Shown: in pieces, positions 25,912 through 34,575 of the stretch | How positions within the stretch are numbered: position 1 is the first letter of the stretch | Layout: every line of letters begins with the position of its first letter | Assembly (NCBI GenBank): GCA_029959905.1 | Contig: JASCNZ010000002.1 | Coordinates: forward strand, 124,001 to 188,000 | Length of the DNA stretch: 64,000 bases | DNA from: Microbacteriaceae bacterium PS02344 | GTDB taxonomy: Bacteria; Actinomycetota; Actinomycetes; Actinomycetales; Microbacteriaceae | Direction: 5' to 3' | The notes under the pieces: generated by a model | What the model was told of the DNA's origin: nothing | The model's input: the letters and a program-made list of their open reading frames with translations, nothing else | Database searches by the model: none | Program-made: the position numbers and the translations under genes

Positions 25912-26843
25912 CCGAACTCTCTCCCGCCGCCCTGCGGGGCGCTGTCGACCTGTCGAGCCTGCGCAATCGGCCCAGCGCATCGGCCGGCTCCACGCCGCCG
26001 CAAACCGGGGGATCCGGCATCGCCGATGTGGTCGTCGACGCGACCGACGAATCCTTCGGGCAGGTACTCGAAGCGTCGCGGACCGTTCCCGTCGTCGTCG
26101 ATCTCTGGGCGGCATGGAGCGCCCCGAGTACCGAGCTCAGCCCGGTCCTCGAGCGCATCGTGCGCGAACTGGACGGTCGGGTGCTGCTCGCCCGGGTCGA
26201 CGTCGACGCCAACCCGCAGCTCGTGCAGAGCTTCCGCGCGCAGGCGATCCCGATGGTCGTCGCCGTCATCGCGGGGCAGCCCGTACCCATGTTCAACGGT
26301 CCCGTACCCGAAGAGCAGATGCGCCAGGTGTTCGCGCAGCTGCTGCAGCTCGCCGCCCAGAACGGTGTCACCGGCACGCTTGACGTCGTACCGGCGGCCG
26401 AGAACGGCGAGGGGCCGTCAGAGCCCCCGCTGCCCCCGCTGCACGCCGAGGCCTTCGCCGCGATCGAGGCAGGAGACTACGCCGCCGCTGTCGTTGCCTA
26501 CGAGAAGGCGTTGGCGGAGAACCCGCGCGATGAAGATGCGCTCGCAGGACTCGGGCAGGTTCGCCTGCTCGACCGCGTGCAGGGACTCGACCTGCAGCAG
26601 GCGCGCGCTGCGGCCGCGGCCGCGCCCCTCGACGTGCAGGCGCAGTTCGACGTGGCGGATCTCGACCTCGCGGGTGGTCACGTGGACGATGCGTTCGACC
26701 GGTTGCTCGACCTGTTCGCCGCCCTGCCGACGGACGCTCGCGGTCCGGTCCGTGAGCGGCTGGTGGAGCTCTTCGGCCTCATCGGTGCGGGCGACCCTCG
26801 CGTGGCTGCCGCGCGCAACAGACTCACCTCGCTGTTGTTCTGA
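25908..26843 (+). CDS. CnoX/YbbN-like thioredoxin-fold TPR protein lacking active-site Cys
   Basis: 311 aa. Thioredoxin domain about residues 40-150 (VVVDLWAAWSAPSTELSPVLERIV, AQAIPMVVAVIAGQPV), followed by a TPR region (about 175-300: AFAAIEAGDYAAAVVAYEKAL and NPRDEDALAGLGQV). The redox CxxC is replaced by SAPS (Ser71, Ser74), so it cannot do disulfide exchange. E. coli CnoX is a holdase chaperone that also lacks thioredoxin activity. Starts with GTG overlapping the upstream stop. Confidence 0.88.
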   Translation: MTELSPAALRGAVDLSSLRNRPSASAGSTPPQTGGSGIADVVVDATDESFGQVLEASRTVPVVVDLWAAWSAPSTELSPVLERIVRELDGRVLLARVDVDANPQLVQSFRAQAIPMVVAVIAGQPVPMFNGPVPEEQMRQVFAQLLQLAAQNGVTGTLDVVPAAENGEGPSEPPLPPLHAEAFAAIEAGDYAAAVVAYEKALAENPRDEDALAGLGQVRLLDRVQGLDLQQARAAAAAAPLDVQAQFDVADLDLAGGHVDDAFDRLLDLFAALPTDARGPVRERLVELFGLIGAGDPRVAAARNRLTSLLF

Positions 26844-26847
26844 TGTC

Positions 26848-26877
26848 GAATGGCCCGGGTTTCCACCCGGGCCATTC
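26848..26877. terminator. Bidirectional terminator between CnoX-like gene and glgB
   Basis: GAATGGCCCGGGT, loop TTCC, and its complement give a 13-bp perfect stem in the 45-bp gap between two convergent genes. T-tracts are weak on both sides. Confidence 0.75.
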
Positions 26878-26888
26878 TCGTCTCGCTC

Positions 26889-29090
26889 CTAGCCGTGCGT
26901 GACCGTGGGCACGTGCGGATCGGGCTGATGACGCAGCCACAGCGTCGACAGCGCCGGCAATGTCATGGTCGCCACGGCACCGTCGTGTTCGCCCTCGGCG
27001 ACGACCATCCCGAGGTTGCCCGCCCCTCGGCCTCCGTATGCCGCTGCGTCCGTGTTGAGGATCTCCTCCCAGACGCCGTCCGTCGGCAGCGCGAGCCGGT
27101 AGCCGGTGCGCTCGACGCCCGAGAAGTTGCTCACCACCACGACTCGCCCGCCGTGCGAGTCCCGCCGTTCGAACGCGATGATGGAGGGGTCCCACGTGGG
27201 ACCGCCGAGCCGGTCGAAGGCGCCGCCGTCGTTGTCGCGCTCCCACAGCGGCGCTTGGAACCGGTAGGTGGCGTTGAGTGCCCCGACGAAGTCCTGCAGC
27301 TGCCGGTGCGAGGGCTGGTCGAGCAGCCACCAGTCGAGTTCCCGCGCTTCGGACCATTCGCCCAGCTGCCCGAACTCCTGCCCCATGAACAGCAGGTTCT
27401 TCCCGGGGTGACCCCACATGTAGGCGAGGTAGGCGCGCACGTTCGCGAGCTTGTGCCAATGGTCGCCCGGCATCTTGTTCACCAGGCTGCCCTTGCCGTG
27501 CACGACCTCGTCGTGGCTGATGGGGAGCAGATAGTTCTCTCCGAACGCGTACACGAACGAGAACGTCATCTCGCCCTCGTGATGCGCGCGGTACATCGGG
27601 TCGCGGGCGATGTACCGCAGCGAGTCGTTCATCCAGCCCATGTTCCACTTGAACCCGAAGCCGAGGCCGGCGTGGTCGGTCGGCGCGGTCACGCCGGGGA
27701 AGCTCGTCGACTCTTCGGCGATCATCATGACGCCGGGGTGCAGCCGGTAGGCCGTGGCGTTGACCTCCTGCAGGAACCGGATCGCCTCGAGATTCTCGCG
27801 GCCCCCGTGGATGTTCGGCTCCCACTCGCCAGCGTTGCGGGAGTAGTCGAGGTAGAGCATCGAGGCGACGGCATCCACGCGCAGACCGTCGACGTGGAAC
27901 TCCTCGAGCCAGTAGAGCGCGTTCGCGACCAGGAAACCGCGTACCTCGGGCCGCCCGTAGTCGAAGATGAGCGTGCCCCAGTCCTGGTGCTCGCCGCGGC
28001 GGGGGTCCGGGTGCTCGTAGAGCGGCTGGCCGTCGAAACGCGCGAGGGCGAACGCATCCTTGGGGAAGTGCCCCGGGACCCAGTCCATGATCACGCCGAT
28101 GCCGGCCTGGTGGAGGCGGTCGATGAGGTAGCGCAGGTCATCGGGGGTGCCGAAACGGCTGGTCGGTGCGTAGTACCCGCTGATCTGGTAACCCCAGGAA
28201 CCGCCGAACGGATGCTCGGCGAGAGGCATGAACTCCACGTGCGTGAAGCCCGTCTCGGTCACGTGCTGGATGAGCGGGTCGGCGAGTTCGCGGTAGCCGA
28301 GGCCGCCGCGCCACGAACCGACGTGCACCTCGTACACCGAGAGGGGCTGAGCGACGGCGTGCGTCGCGGCACGTCGCGTCATCCAGGCGCCATCCGACCA
28401 CGTGTGCGACGACGCCGTCACGACGGACGCGGTGTCGGGCGGGACCTCCGACCACCCGGCCACCGGATCCGCCTTCATGATCCACTCGCCCGAGCGGGTG
28501 CGGATCTGGTACTTGTACCGGGTGCCGACCGCCGCGTCCGGGACGAAGAGCTCCCAGACGCCGCTGCCGCCCATGGAGCGCATCGCGTTGCCCTCGCCGC
28601 TCCAGCCGTTGTGATCGCCGACGACGCGCACGGCGGTGGCGTTCGGCGCCCAGACGGCGAAGGACACACCGCTGTCGCCGTCGATCTCGCGCGGGTGGGC
28701 GCCGAGCGCCTCCCACAGCTGTTCGTGACGTCCCTCGGCCAGCAGATGGATGTCGAGGTCGCCGAGCGCGGGGCCGTGCCGGTACGGGTCACCCGACACG
28801 GTCTCGGGATCGTCGCCGTAGGCCGTGGCGATCCGGTACCGGACGGCCGGTCCGGCGTGGCGCCCCTCCCAGATGCCGTGGGCGGCGTGCGAGAGCTCGA
28901 GACGAGAACCGTCGTCGAAGACCGCTGCCACGCGGGCGGCCAGCGGACGACGCACCCGGATGACCGTCTGCGTGCGGCCGGTCGCGTCTGGCGAAGGGTG
29001 CGCGCCGAGAACGGCGTGCGGGTCGTGATGGGTGCCGTCGGCGACGGCCTGCCAGTCCGCGGTCGCGGGGGAGTCCTCGACGTGGGTCAT
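26889..29090 (-). CDS. glgB: 1,4-alpha-glucan branching enzyme GlgB
   Basis: 733-aa GH13 enzyme introducing alpha-1,6 branches. Two CBM48-like N-terminal modules precede the TIM barrel (DPHAVLGAHP near residue 25; VSFAVWAPNATAVRVVGDHNGW). The catalytic triad is visible in GLRVDAVASMLYLDYS (Asp), MMIAEESTSFPG (Glu) and PISHDEVVHGKGS (Asp). Starts inside the glgE stop (ATGA overlap), so the two are translationally coupled; this pairing is typical of the GlgE glucan pathway. Confidence 0.96.
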   Translation of the reverse strand: MTHVEDSPATADWQAVADGTHHDPHAVLGAHPSPDATGRTQTVIRVRRPLAARVAAVFDDGSRLELSHAAHGIWEGRHAGPAVRYRIATAYGDDPETVSGDPYRHGPALGDLDIHLLAEGRHEQLWEALGAHPREIDGDSGVSFAVWAPNATAVRVVGDHNGWSGEGNAMRSMGGSGVWELFVPDAAVGTRYKYQIRTRSGEWIMKADPVAGWSEVPPDTASVVTASSHTWSDGAWMTRRAATHAVAQPLSVYEVHVGSWRGGLGYRELADPLIQHVTETGFTHVEFMPLAEHPFGGSWGYQISGYYAPTSRFGTPDDLRYLIDRLHQAGIGVIMDWVPGHFPKDAFALARFDGQPLYEHPDPRRGEHQDWGTLIFDYGRPEVRGFLVANALYWLEEFHVDGLRVDAVASMLYLDYSRNAGEWEPNIHGGRENLEAIRFLQEVNATAYRLHPGVMMIAEESTSFPGVTAPTDHAGLGFGFKWNMGWMNDSLRYIARDPMYRAHHEGEMTFSFVYAFGENYLLPISHDEVVHGKGSLVNKMPGDHWHKLANVRAYLAYMWGHPGKNLLFMGQEFGQLGEWSEARELDWWLLDQPSHRQLQDFVGALNATYRFQAPLWERDNDGGAFDRLGGPTWDPSIIAFERRDSHGGRVVVVSNFSGVERTGYRLALPTDGVWEEILNTDAAAYGGRGAGNLGMVVAEGEHDGAVATMTLPALSTLWLRHQPDPHVPTVTHG

Positions 29091-31162
29091 GCTCGCTTCC
29101 TCACCTTCAGGATGTGCACGGGCTCGACGAAGGCGTCGAGGCGTACGTAGTTGTGGTCGGCCCAGGTCCAGACGGCGCCGGTCAGGAGGTCCTCGACCTC
29201 GAACTCCTCGCCCGCGGGCACGCCCCACACCGTCGTGTCGAGATGCACCGTCGTCTCGCGGACGGAGTGGGGGTCGACGTTGGCGACGACGATGATCGTG
29301 TCATCGGCATCCGTGCCGGTGAACGCGGCGTCGAGGTGCTTGCTGTAGACGAGGATCTGATCGTCGTCGCTCCAGTGCACCGACAGGTTGCGCAGCTGGC
29401 GCAGCGCCGGGTGCTCGCGGCGGAGCGCGTTCAGGCGCCGGAGCAGTGGTGCGAGCGACTCGCCCCGCTCCTCGGCTCCGTCCCAGTCGCGGAACTTGAA
29501 CTCGTACTTCTCGTTGTCGATGTTCTCTTCCGAGCCGGGACGCGCGACGTTCTCGAACAGCTCGTACCCCGCGTAGACGCCCCAGAGGGGGGCGGCGGTG
29601 GCGGCGATGCAGGCGCGGATGCGGTACGCGGCGCGCCCGCCGAACTGCAGGTACTCGGTGAGGATGTCGTGGGTGTTCACGAACAGGTTCGGCCGCATGT
29701 AGTCGCTCGTCTCGTGCGAGACGGAGGACAGGAACTCCTCGAGCTCGGCCTTGGTGTTGCGCCAGGTGAAGTAGCTGTAGCTCTGCTGGAACCCGACGGC
29801 GGCGAGGGCACGCATCACGGCGGGACGCGTGAAGGCCTCGGCGAGGAAGATCACATCGGGGTCGGCGGCGTTCACGGTCGCGATCAGCCACTCCCAGAAC
29901 TGCAGCGGCTTGGTGTGGGGGTTGTCGACCCGGAAGATCTTCACGCCCTGCGCCACCCAGTGCTGCACCAGCCGCAGCATCTCGGCGTAGATGCCGGCGG
30001 GGTCGTTGTCGAAGTTCAGCGGATAGATGTCCTGATACTTCTTCGGCGGGTTCTCGGCGTAGGCGATGGAGCCGTCGGGGAGGGTCGTGAACCACTCGGG
30101 ATGCTCCCGCACCCACGGGTGGTCGGGCGACGCCTGGAGGGCGAGGTCCATCGCGACCTCGAGACCCTCCTTCTTCGCCGCGCGGACGAACGAGCGGAAG
30201 TCGGCCAGCGTTCCGAGACTCGGGTCGATCGCATCGTGACCACCGTCGGCCGACCCGATCGCGTAGGGCGAGCCGGGGTCGCCGGGCTCGGTGGTCAGGG
30301 TGTTGTTGCGACCCTTGCGGTTCGTCTCGCCGATCGGATGCACGGGCACGATGTAGATCACGTCGAAGCCCATGGCCGCGACGCCCGGCAGACGCTTCGC
30401 CGCCGTGCGGAACGTGCCGCTCTTCACCGTGCCGTCCTTGAGCCGCTTCGCACCCTCCGAACGCGGGAAGAACTCGTACCACGCGGCGGCGCCCGCAGCG
30501 GTGCGGTCGACCACGAGTCGCTGCTCGGCTGAGACGGAATGCAGCGACGAGAGGGGACGCTCGGCGAAGATGCGGGCGAGGTCACGATCGGTCGACAGTG
30601 CCGTCGTCACCGCCGCCTCTCCCGAGGCGAGCGACTTCGCATGGGCGCGGAGCAGCGTGCGCTGCGCCGCCGGCCGATCCTTCTCCGCCGCGGCACGGGT
30701 GAGCAGCTGTGCACCCGCGGCCGCCATCACCGGCACATCCACACCCGCAGCGACCTTCACCTCGGCGGCATGCGCCCAGGTGGCGAAGTCGTCGGCGAAG
30801 GCCTCGAACCGGTAGGTCCACGGACCCTGGGCATCGAGCGCGATGTCGACCGACCAGGTGTCCGTGCCGTCGTTCAACGGGGTGAGACGGTGCAGGCTCA
30901 CGTCCCCGCGGGGATCGGTGAGGCGCACGTGCACGCCGACGATGTCGTGACCCTCCCGGAAGGCGACGACGCGGAAGGGGACGACCTCCCCGGCGAACGC
31001 TTTGGCGGGAAAACCTCCGGGCACCGCAGGGCGGCCGTCGAGCAGCGGGATGCGCGGGGTGCGCACGCTCGTCTCGATCGTCGGCGCGGGGCCGGGGCGC
31101 ACAGGGATCTGGGAGGGACTCCGCAGAGTCGGGGGCAGGGTGATTCCAGCAGCGGCAGGCAC
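29087..31162 (-). CDS. glgE: Alpha-1,4-glucan:maltose-1-phosphate maltosyltransferase GlgE
   Basis: 691-aa GH13_3 enzyme that extends alpha-glucan using maltose-1-phosphate. An N-terminal domain (FPAKAFAGEVVPFRVVAFREGHD) matches other GlgE proteins. The catalytic Asp is in IFRVDNPHTKP, the acid Glu in FLAEAFTRP, and the third Asp in NTHDILTEY. GTG at 31162 was chosen because TACATT lies 6 nt upstream, the leaderless spacing; a TTG 48 nt upstream is an alternative. TreS and Pep2, which make maltose-1-phosphate, are not in the window. Confidence 0.94.
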   Translation of the reverse strand: MPAAAGITLPPTLRSPSQIPVRPGPAPTIETSVRTPRIPLLDGRPAVPGGFPAKAFAGEVVPFRVVAFREGHDIVGVHVRLTDPRGDVSLHRLTPLNDGTDTWSVDIALDAQGPWTYRFEAFADDFATWAHAAEVKVAAGVDVPVMAAAGAQLLTRAAAEKDRPAAQRTLLRAHAKSLASGEAAVTTALSTDRDLARIFAERPLSSLHSVSAEQRLVVDRTAAGAAAWYEFFPRSEGAKRLKDGTVKSGTFRTAAKRLPGVAAMGFDVIYIVPVHPIGETNRKGRNNTLTTEPGDPGSPYAIGSADGGHDAIDPSLGTLADFRSFVRAAKKEGLEVAMDLALQASPDHPWVREHPEWFTTLPDGSIAYAENPPKKYQDIYPLNFDNDPAGIYAEMLRLVQHWVAQGVKIFRVDNPHTKPLQFWEWLIATVNAADPDVIFLAEAFTRPAVMRALAAVGFQQSYSYFTWRNTKAELEEFLSSVSHETSDYMRPNLFVNTHDILTEYLQFGGRAAYRIRACIAATAAPLWGVYAGYELFENVARPGSEENIDNEKYEFKFRDWDGAEERGESLAPLLRRLNALRREHPALRQLRNLSVHWSDDDQILVYSKHLDAAFTGTDADDTIIVVANVDPHSVRETTVHLDTTVWGVPAGEEFEVEDLLTGAVWTWADHNYVRLDAFVEPVHILKVRKRA

Positions 31163-31168
31163 AACCCG

Positions 31169-31174
31169 AATGTA
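31169..31174 (-). promoter_or_regulatory. -10-like box for glgE, leaderless spacing
   Basis: TACATT on the minus strand, 6 nt before the GTG at 31162. It would drive glgE-glgB separately from glgX. Confidence 0.4.
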
Positions 31175-31228
31175 CCGCTCCGGGTCAGATCCGCCGCAGT
31201 GGGTGGACAAGAGCGCCCGGGACCGACA

Positions 31229-33301
31229 TCATTCGACCCGGAACAGCCGCATGGACGTCCCGGGGGTGGGGAGGATGTCGCCGGGAGCGAAGGTCTCATG
31301 CTCTTCGGTGGGGCGCTCGTCGGCACTCGACCAGAGCGAGACGAACCGCGTCGCGTTCTCGAGGACCTCCGGGAGGCGGATGTCGATCGGCGCCTCGGTT
31401 CCATGCACGACGAGCAGGATGCGGTTGGCGGGTTCGCGATCCGGGGTGGATGCCGCGACGTACTGCAAGGTCCTCTTGCCCGGGTCGGTCCACTGCTCGC
31501 TCTGGATGGTCTCGCCGTCGTGGTCGTACCAGTCCATGACCGAGGCGTTGGGGATGTGTTCTCCCAAGCGCGCATAACGGCTCGGGCGGAGAGCCGGGTT
31601 CTCGGCGCGCAGGGCGATGAGGCGCGACACGTGCGCCTGGAGGTCGAGCTGCCAGGGTTCGTAGTCCCAGGCGAGCCAGGTGAGCGGGGAGTCCTGCGCA
31701 TACGCGTTGTTGTTCCCGCGCTGCGAGCGCCCGACTTCGTCTCCGGCGGTCAGCATCGGGATGCCGGCCGAGAGCAGGAGTGTGCCGAGGAGATTGCGCA
31801 TCGCCTTCCGGCGGGCGGCGAGGATCGAGAGGTCGTCGGTCGGTCCCTCCACACCGTGGTTGAAGGCGCGGTTGGTGTCTGCGCCGTCTCGGTTGTTCTC
31901 GCCGTTGGCCTCGTTGTGCTTGACGTCGTAGGAGACGAGGTCGTGGAGCGTGAAGCCGTCGTGCGCCGTGACGAAGTTCACACTCGCCAAGGGACCGCGC
32001 TCCTCGGCGAACGTGTTCGACGAGCCCGCGAGGCGCGTGGCGAAACCGCCGATCCCGACGGGAGCGGAGGCGCGTCGCGCGTAGTCGATGTCGCTCAGCC
32101 AGAAGTTGCGCACACGGTCGCGGTAGCGGTCGTTCCACTCGTGCCAACCGCTCGGGAAGTTCCCGGTCTGCCAGCCGCCGAGGCCCACGTCCCACGGCTC
32201 CGCGATGAGTTTCGATTCGCTGAGCACCGGGTCGGCCGCGATCGCGGACAGGAGGGGGTGGTCGGGTGTATAGGTGTGCGAGGCGTCGCGGGCGAGCGCC
32301 GTCGCGAGATCGAAGCGGAATCCGTCGATCTGCATCTCCTCGGCCCAGTACCGCAGCGAGTCGAGGACGAGTCTCGCACCGGCATCGGTCGAGGTGTCGA
32401 GCGTGTTGCCGCAGCCGGTCGTGTCGATGTACGCGCCGGAGGGCTCCTGGCGGTAGTAGCTCGCATTGTCGATGCCCCGCAGACTCGAGCGTGGTCCGCC
32501 GAGCCCCTCCTCTGAGGTGTGGTTGTAGACCACGTCGAGGATGACCTCCAGCCCGGCCTCGTGCAGCAGGCGCACCATTCCTTTGAACTCCGCGAGCACG
32601 GCCTCGGGTCCGCCGCGACGGGCCGACTCCGTGGCGTAGGCGGTGTGCGGCGTGAAGAAGTTCAGGGTGTTGTAGCCCCAGTAGTTGGTGAGTCCGCGCT
32701 CGAGCAGACGGGGTTCCGGCACGAACGCCTGCACCGGGAGCAGCTCGACCGACGTGACGCCGAGGGAGTGCAGGTGCGCGATCATCGCGGGATGCGCCAG
32801 CCCGGCGTACGTGCCGTGCAGTGCCGGCGGAACGTCTGGGTGCCGTTTCGTGAGGCCCTTGAGGTGCCCCTCGTAGATCACCGTGCGATCGAGGGGCACC
32901 CGCGGCTTGCGCGAGTCTCCCCAGTCGAACCCGTCGACGACGACGACCGAGCGCCACTCCTCGTAGCCCCCGCCCTGTGCGAGGCCTCGCGCGTACGGGT
33001 CGAGCAGCAGCGCTTCGGGATTGAAGGTGTTGCCGGGGCCGTGCGGTCCGCCGACGCGGATGGCGTAACGGACACCGGGCTGCAGCAGCGGCGTGGTGAC
33101 CTGCCACACGCCTCCGGGGAGACGATCGAGCGACGCCTGGTCGACAACCCAGTCCAGGTCGGTGGAGTCGAAGACGACGAGCTCGACCGACGAGGCGTTC
33201 TTCGACCACACCCGCAGGGTGCCGACGCCGTCGTGCAGACGGACGCCGAGATCGTCGAGGATCGAGCCACCGGGAATGGCGGTATCACGGGACACGGGCA
33301 T
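31229..33301 (-). CDS. glgX: Glycogen debranching enzyme GlgX
   Basis: 690-aa GH13_11 isoamylase-type enzyme that removes alpha-1,6 branches. CBM48-like N-terminus (VRLHDGVGTLRVWSKNASSVELVVFD), then VIYEGHLKGLTKRHPDVP, NYWGYNTLNFFTPH and catalytic residues in GFRFDLATAL (Asp), LIAEPWDVG (Glu) and FVTAHDGFTLHDLVSY (Asp). It lies 66 bp upstream of glgE on the same strand with its own leaderless-type promoter, so synthesis and breakdown genes are clustered. Confidence 0.96.
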   Translation of the reverse strand: MPVSRDTAIPGGSILDDLGVRLHDGVGTLRVWSKNASSVELVVFDSTDLDWVVDQASLDRLPGGVWQVTTPLLQPGVRYAIRVGGPHGPGNTFNPEALLLDPYARGLAQGGGYEEWRSVVVVDGFDWGDSRKPRVPLDRTVIYEGHLKGLTKRHPDVPPALHGTYAGLAHPAMIAHLHSLGVTSVELLPVQAFVPEPRLLERGLTNYWGYNTLNFFTPHTAYATESARRGGPEAVLAEFKGMVRLLHEAGLEVILDVVYNHTSEEGLGGPRSSLRGIDNASYYRQEPSGAYIDTTGCGNTLDTSTDAGARLVLDSLRYWAEEMQIDGFRFDLATALARDASHTYTPDHPLLSAIAADPVLSESKLIAEPWDVGLGGWQTGNFPSGWHEWNDRYRDRVRNFWLSDIDYARRASAPVGIGGFATRLAGSSNTFAEERGPLASVNFVTAHDGFTLHDLVSYDVKHNEANGENNRDGADTNRAFNHGVEGPTDDLSILAARRKAMRNLLGTLLLSAGIPMLTAGDEVGRSQRGNNNAYAQDSPLTWLAWDYEPWQLDLQAHVSRLIALRAENPALRPSRYARLGEHIPNASVMDWYDHDGETIQSEQWTDPGKRTLQYVAASTPDREPANRILLVVHGTEAPIDIRLPEVLENATRFVSLWSSADERPTEEHETFAPGDILPTPGTSMRLFRVE

Positions 33302-33307
33302 GAATAC

Positions 33308-33313
33308 ACCCTA
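33308..33313 (-). promoter_or_regulatory. -10-like box for glgX, leaderless spacing
   Basis: TAGGGT on the minus strand, then 6 nt to the ATG at 33301. Confidence 0.5.
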
Positions 33314-33381
33314 GAGCGCTGCGCATGAGTTCCAGCCCGGAGCGGACCGGGTCCCACGACCCGAGCGACCCCGCGATGCGT

Positions 33382-33387
33382 CAGAGT
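33382..33387 (+). promoter_or_regulatory. -10-like box for cysteine desulfurase
   Basis: CAGAGT, then GGAGAG and the ATG at 33394. The purine hexamer is too close to act as a normal ribosome site, so a leaderless start is favoured. Confidence 0.35.
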
Positions 33388-33393
33388 GGAGAG

Positions 33394-34566
33394 ATGCACT
33401 ATCTCGACCATGCCGCCACCACCCCGCTCCGTGCGGAGGCTCGGGAGGCGTGGCTCGCGGCGACCGAGGTCGTGGGTAACGCCTCATCGACCCATGGCGC
33501 CGGACAGGATGCCCGCCGCTCGCTGGAGGAGTCGCGCGAGCGGATCGCCGCCGTGCTGCAGGCCGACCCGATCGAGGTCGTGCTCACCTCGGGAGGGACC
33601 GAGGCCATCAACCTCGCTCTGCAGGGCCTGTGGCGCCGGCGCGTGGAGGGCACGCGCGCGATCGTGCTGCCGGACGCGGAGCACCATGCGACCATGGACA
33701 CCGCCCAGGCGCTGGTCGACGACGGTGCGGAGCTGCGCGAGGTCGGCGTGGATGCGCAGGCGCGGATCCCCGTGGGTGCGTTCGCCGCGGCGCTCCCGGG
33801 TGCGGCTCTCGCGACCGCGCTGGTCGCGAACAACGAGGTCGGCACCCTCAATGACGCGATCGCCCTGTCGGCCTGCGCCGCGGAGGCCCGCGTGCCGCTC
33901 CACCTGGACGCCGTGGCGGCGCTGGGGCACGTTCCGATGTCGTTCCGTGTGTGGCGCGGCGACGCGCCCGACGGCGCGGGTCTGGTCGCCCTCAGTGTGG
34001 CGGGCCACAAGATCGGTGCTCCCGTGGGCGTGGGTGCGCTGATCGTCGCGCGCACCGCGCGCATGTCCGGGCTTCTGCGCGGCGGGGCGCAGCAGCGGGG
34101 ACTGCGGGCCGGTACGCAGGATGTCCCGGGGGCGGCCGCGTTCGCCCGCGCCCTCGAACTCGCCGAAGCGGAGCGCGCGTCGGAGTCCGGGCGTCTGCAC
34201 GCGCTGCGCGATCGGCTCGTCGACGGCATCCGCACCCGCGTTCCGCAGGCTGAGCTGCTCGGCGACCCCGAAGACCGCCTGCCCGGCAACGCGCATTTCC
34301 TGTTCCCTGGCGCGGTGGGGGAGAGCCTGCTCTTCCTGCTCGACGTCGCGGGCATCGCGTCGTCGACGGGGTCGGCCTGTCAGGCGGGGGTCGCCGAGCC
34401 CTCCCACGTCGTCCGCGCAATGGGGCGCAGCGAGGCCGACGCCCGCAGCGTGCTGCGGTTCAGCCTGGGGCGCACGTCGACCCAGGGCGACGTCGATGCC
34501 GTGGTCGAGGTCATCGCAGACGTCTACGCGCGCGCATCGGGCGCCCGTACAGCCCCGCGCTCGTAG
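33394..34566 (+). CDS. Cysteine desulfurase (NifS/IscS family)
   Basis: 390-aa PLP enzyme that takes sulfur from cysteine as persulfide. The start MHYLDHAATTP is the family's usual N-terminus. PLP Lys is in VAGHKIGAPVG and the persulfide Cys in SSTGSACQAGVAEPSH. The gene ends only 9 bp before mnmA, so this enzyme probably supplies sulfur for tRNA 2-thiouridine, as YrvO does for MnmA in Bacillus. No Fe-S assembly genes are adjacent. Confidence 0.93.
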   Translation: MHYLDHAATTPLRAEAREAWLAATEVVGNASSTHGAGQDARRSLEESRERIAAVLQADPIEVVLTSGGTEAINLALQGLWRRRVEGTRAIVLPDAEHHATMDTAQALVDDGAELREVGVDAQARIPVGAFAAALPGAALATALVANNEVGTLNDAIALSACAAEARVPLHLDAVAALGHVPMSFRVWRGDAPDGAGLVALSVAGHKIGAPVGVGALIVARTARMSGLLRGGAQQRGLRAGTQDVPGAAAFARALELAEAERASESGRLHALRDRLVDGIRTRVPQAELLGDPEDRLPGNAHFLFPGAVGESLLFLLDVAGIASSTGSACQAGVAEPSHVVRAMGRSEADARSVLRFSLGRTSTQGDVDAVVEVIADVYARASGARTAPRS

Positions 34567-34569
34567 ACT
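34564..34569 (+). promoter_or_regulatory. -10-like box for mnmA, leaderless spacing
   Basis: TAGACT in GCTCGTAGACTG, 6 nt before the ATG at 34576. The 12-mer GCTCGTAGACTG recurs before ligA. Confidence 0.55.
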
Positions 34570-34575
34570 GGACCC

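Noticed and set aside
26850-29150. 766-codon open frame on the plus strand opposite glgB
   Set aside because: It is antisense to a gene with full catalytic motifs. Long stop-free antisense frames are normal at this G+C, and the translation has no recognisable motif.
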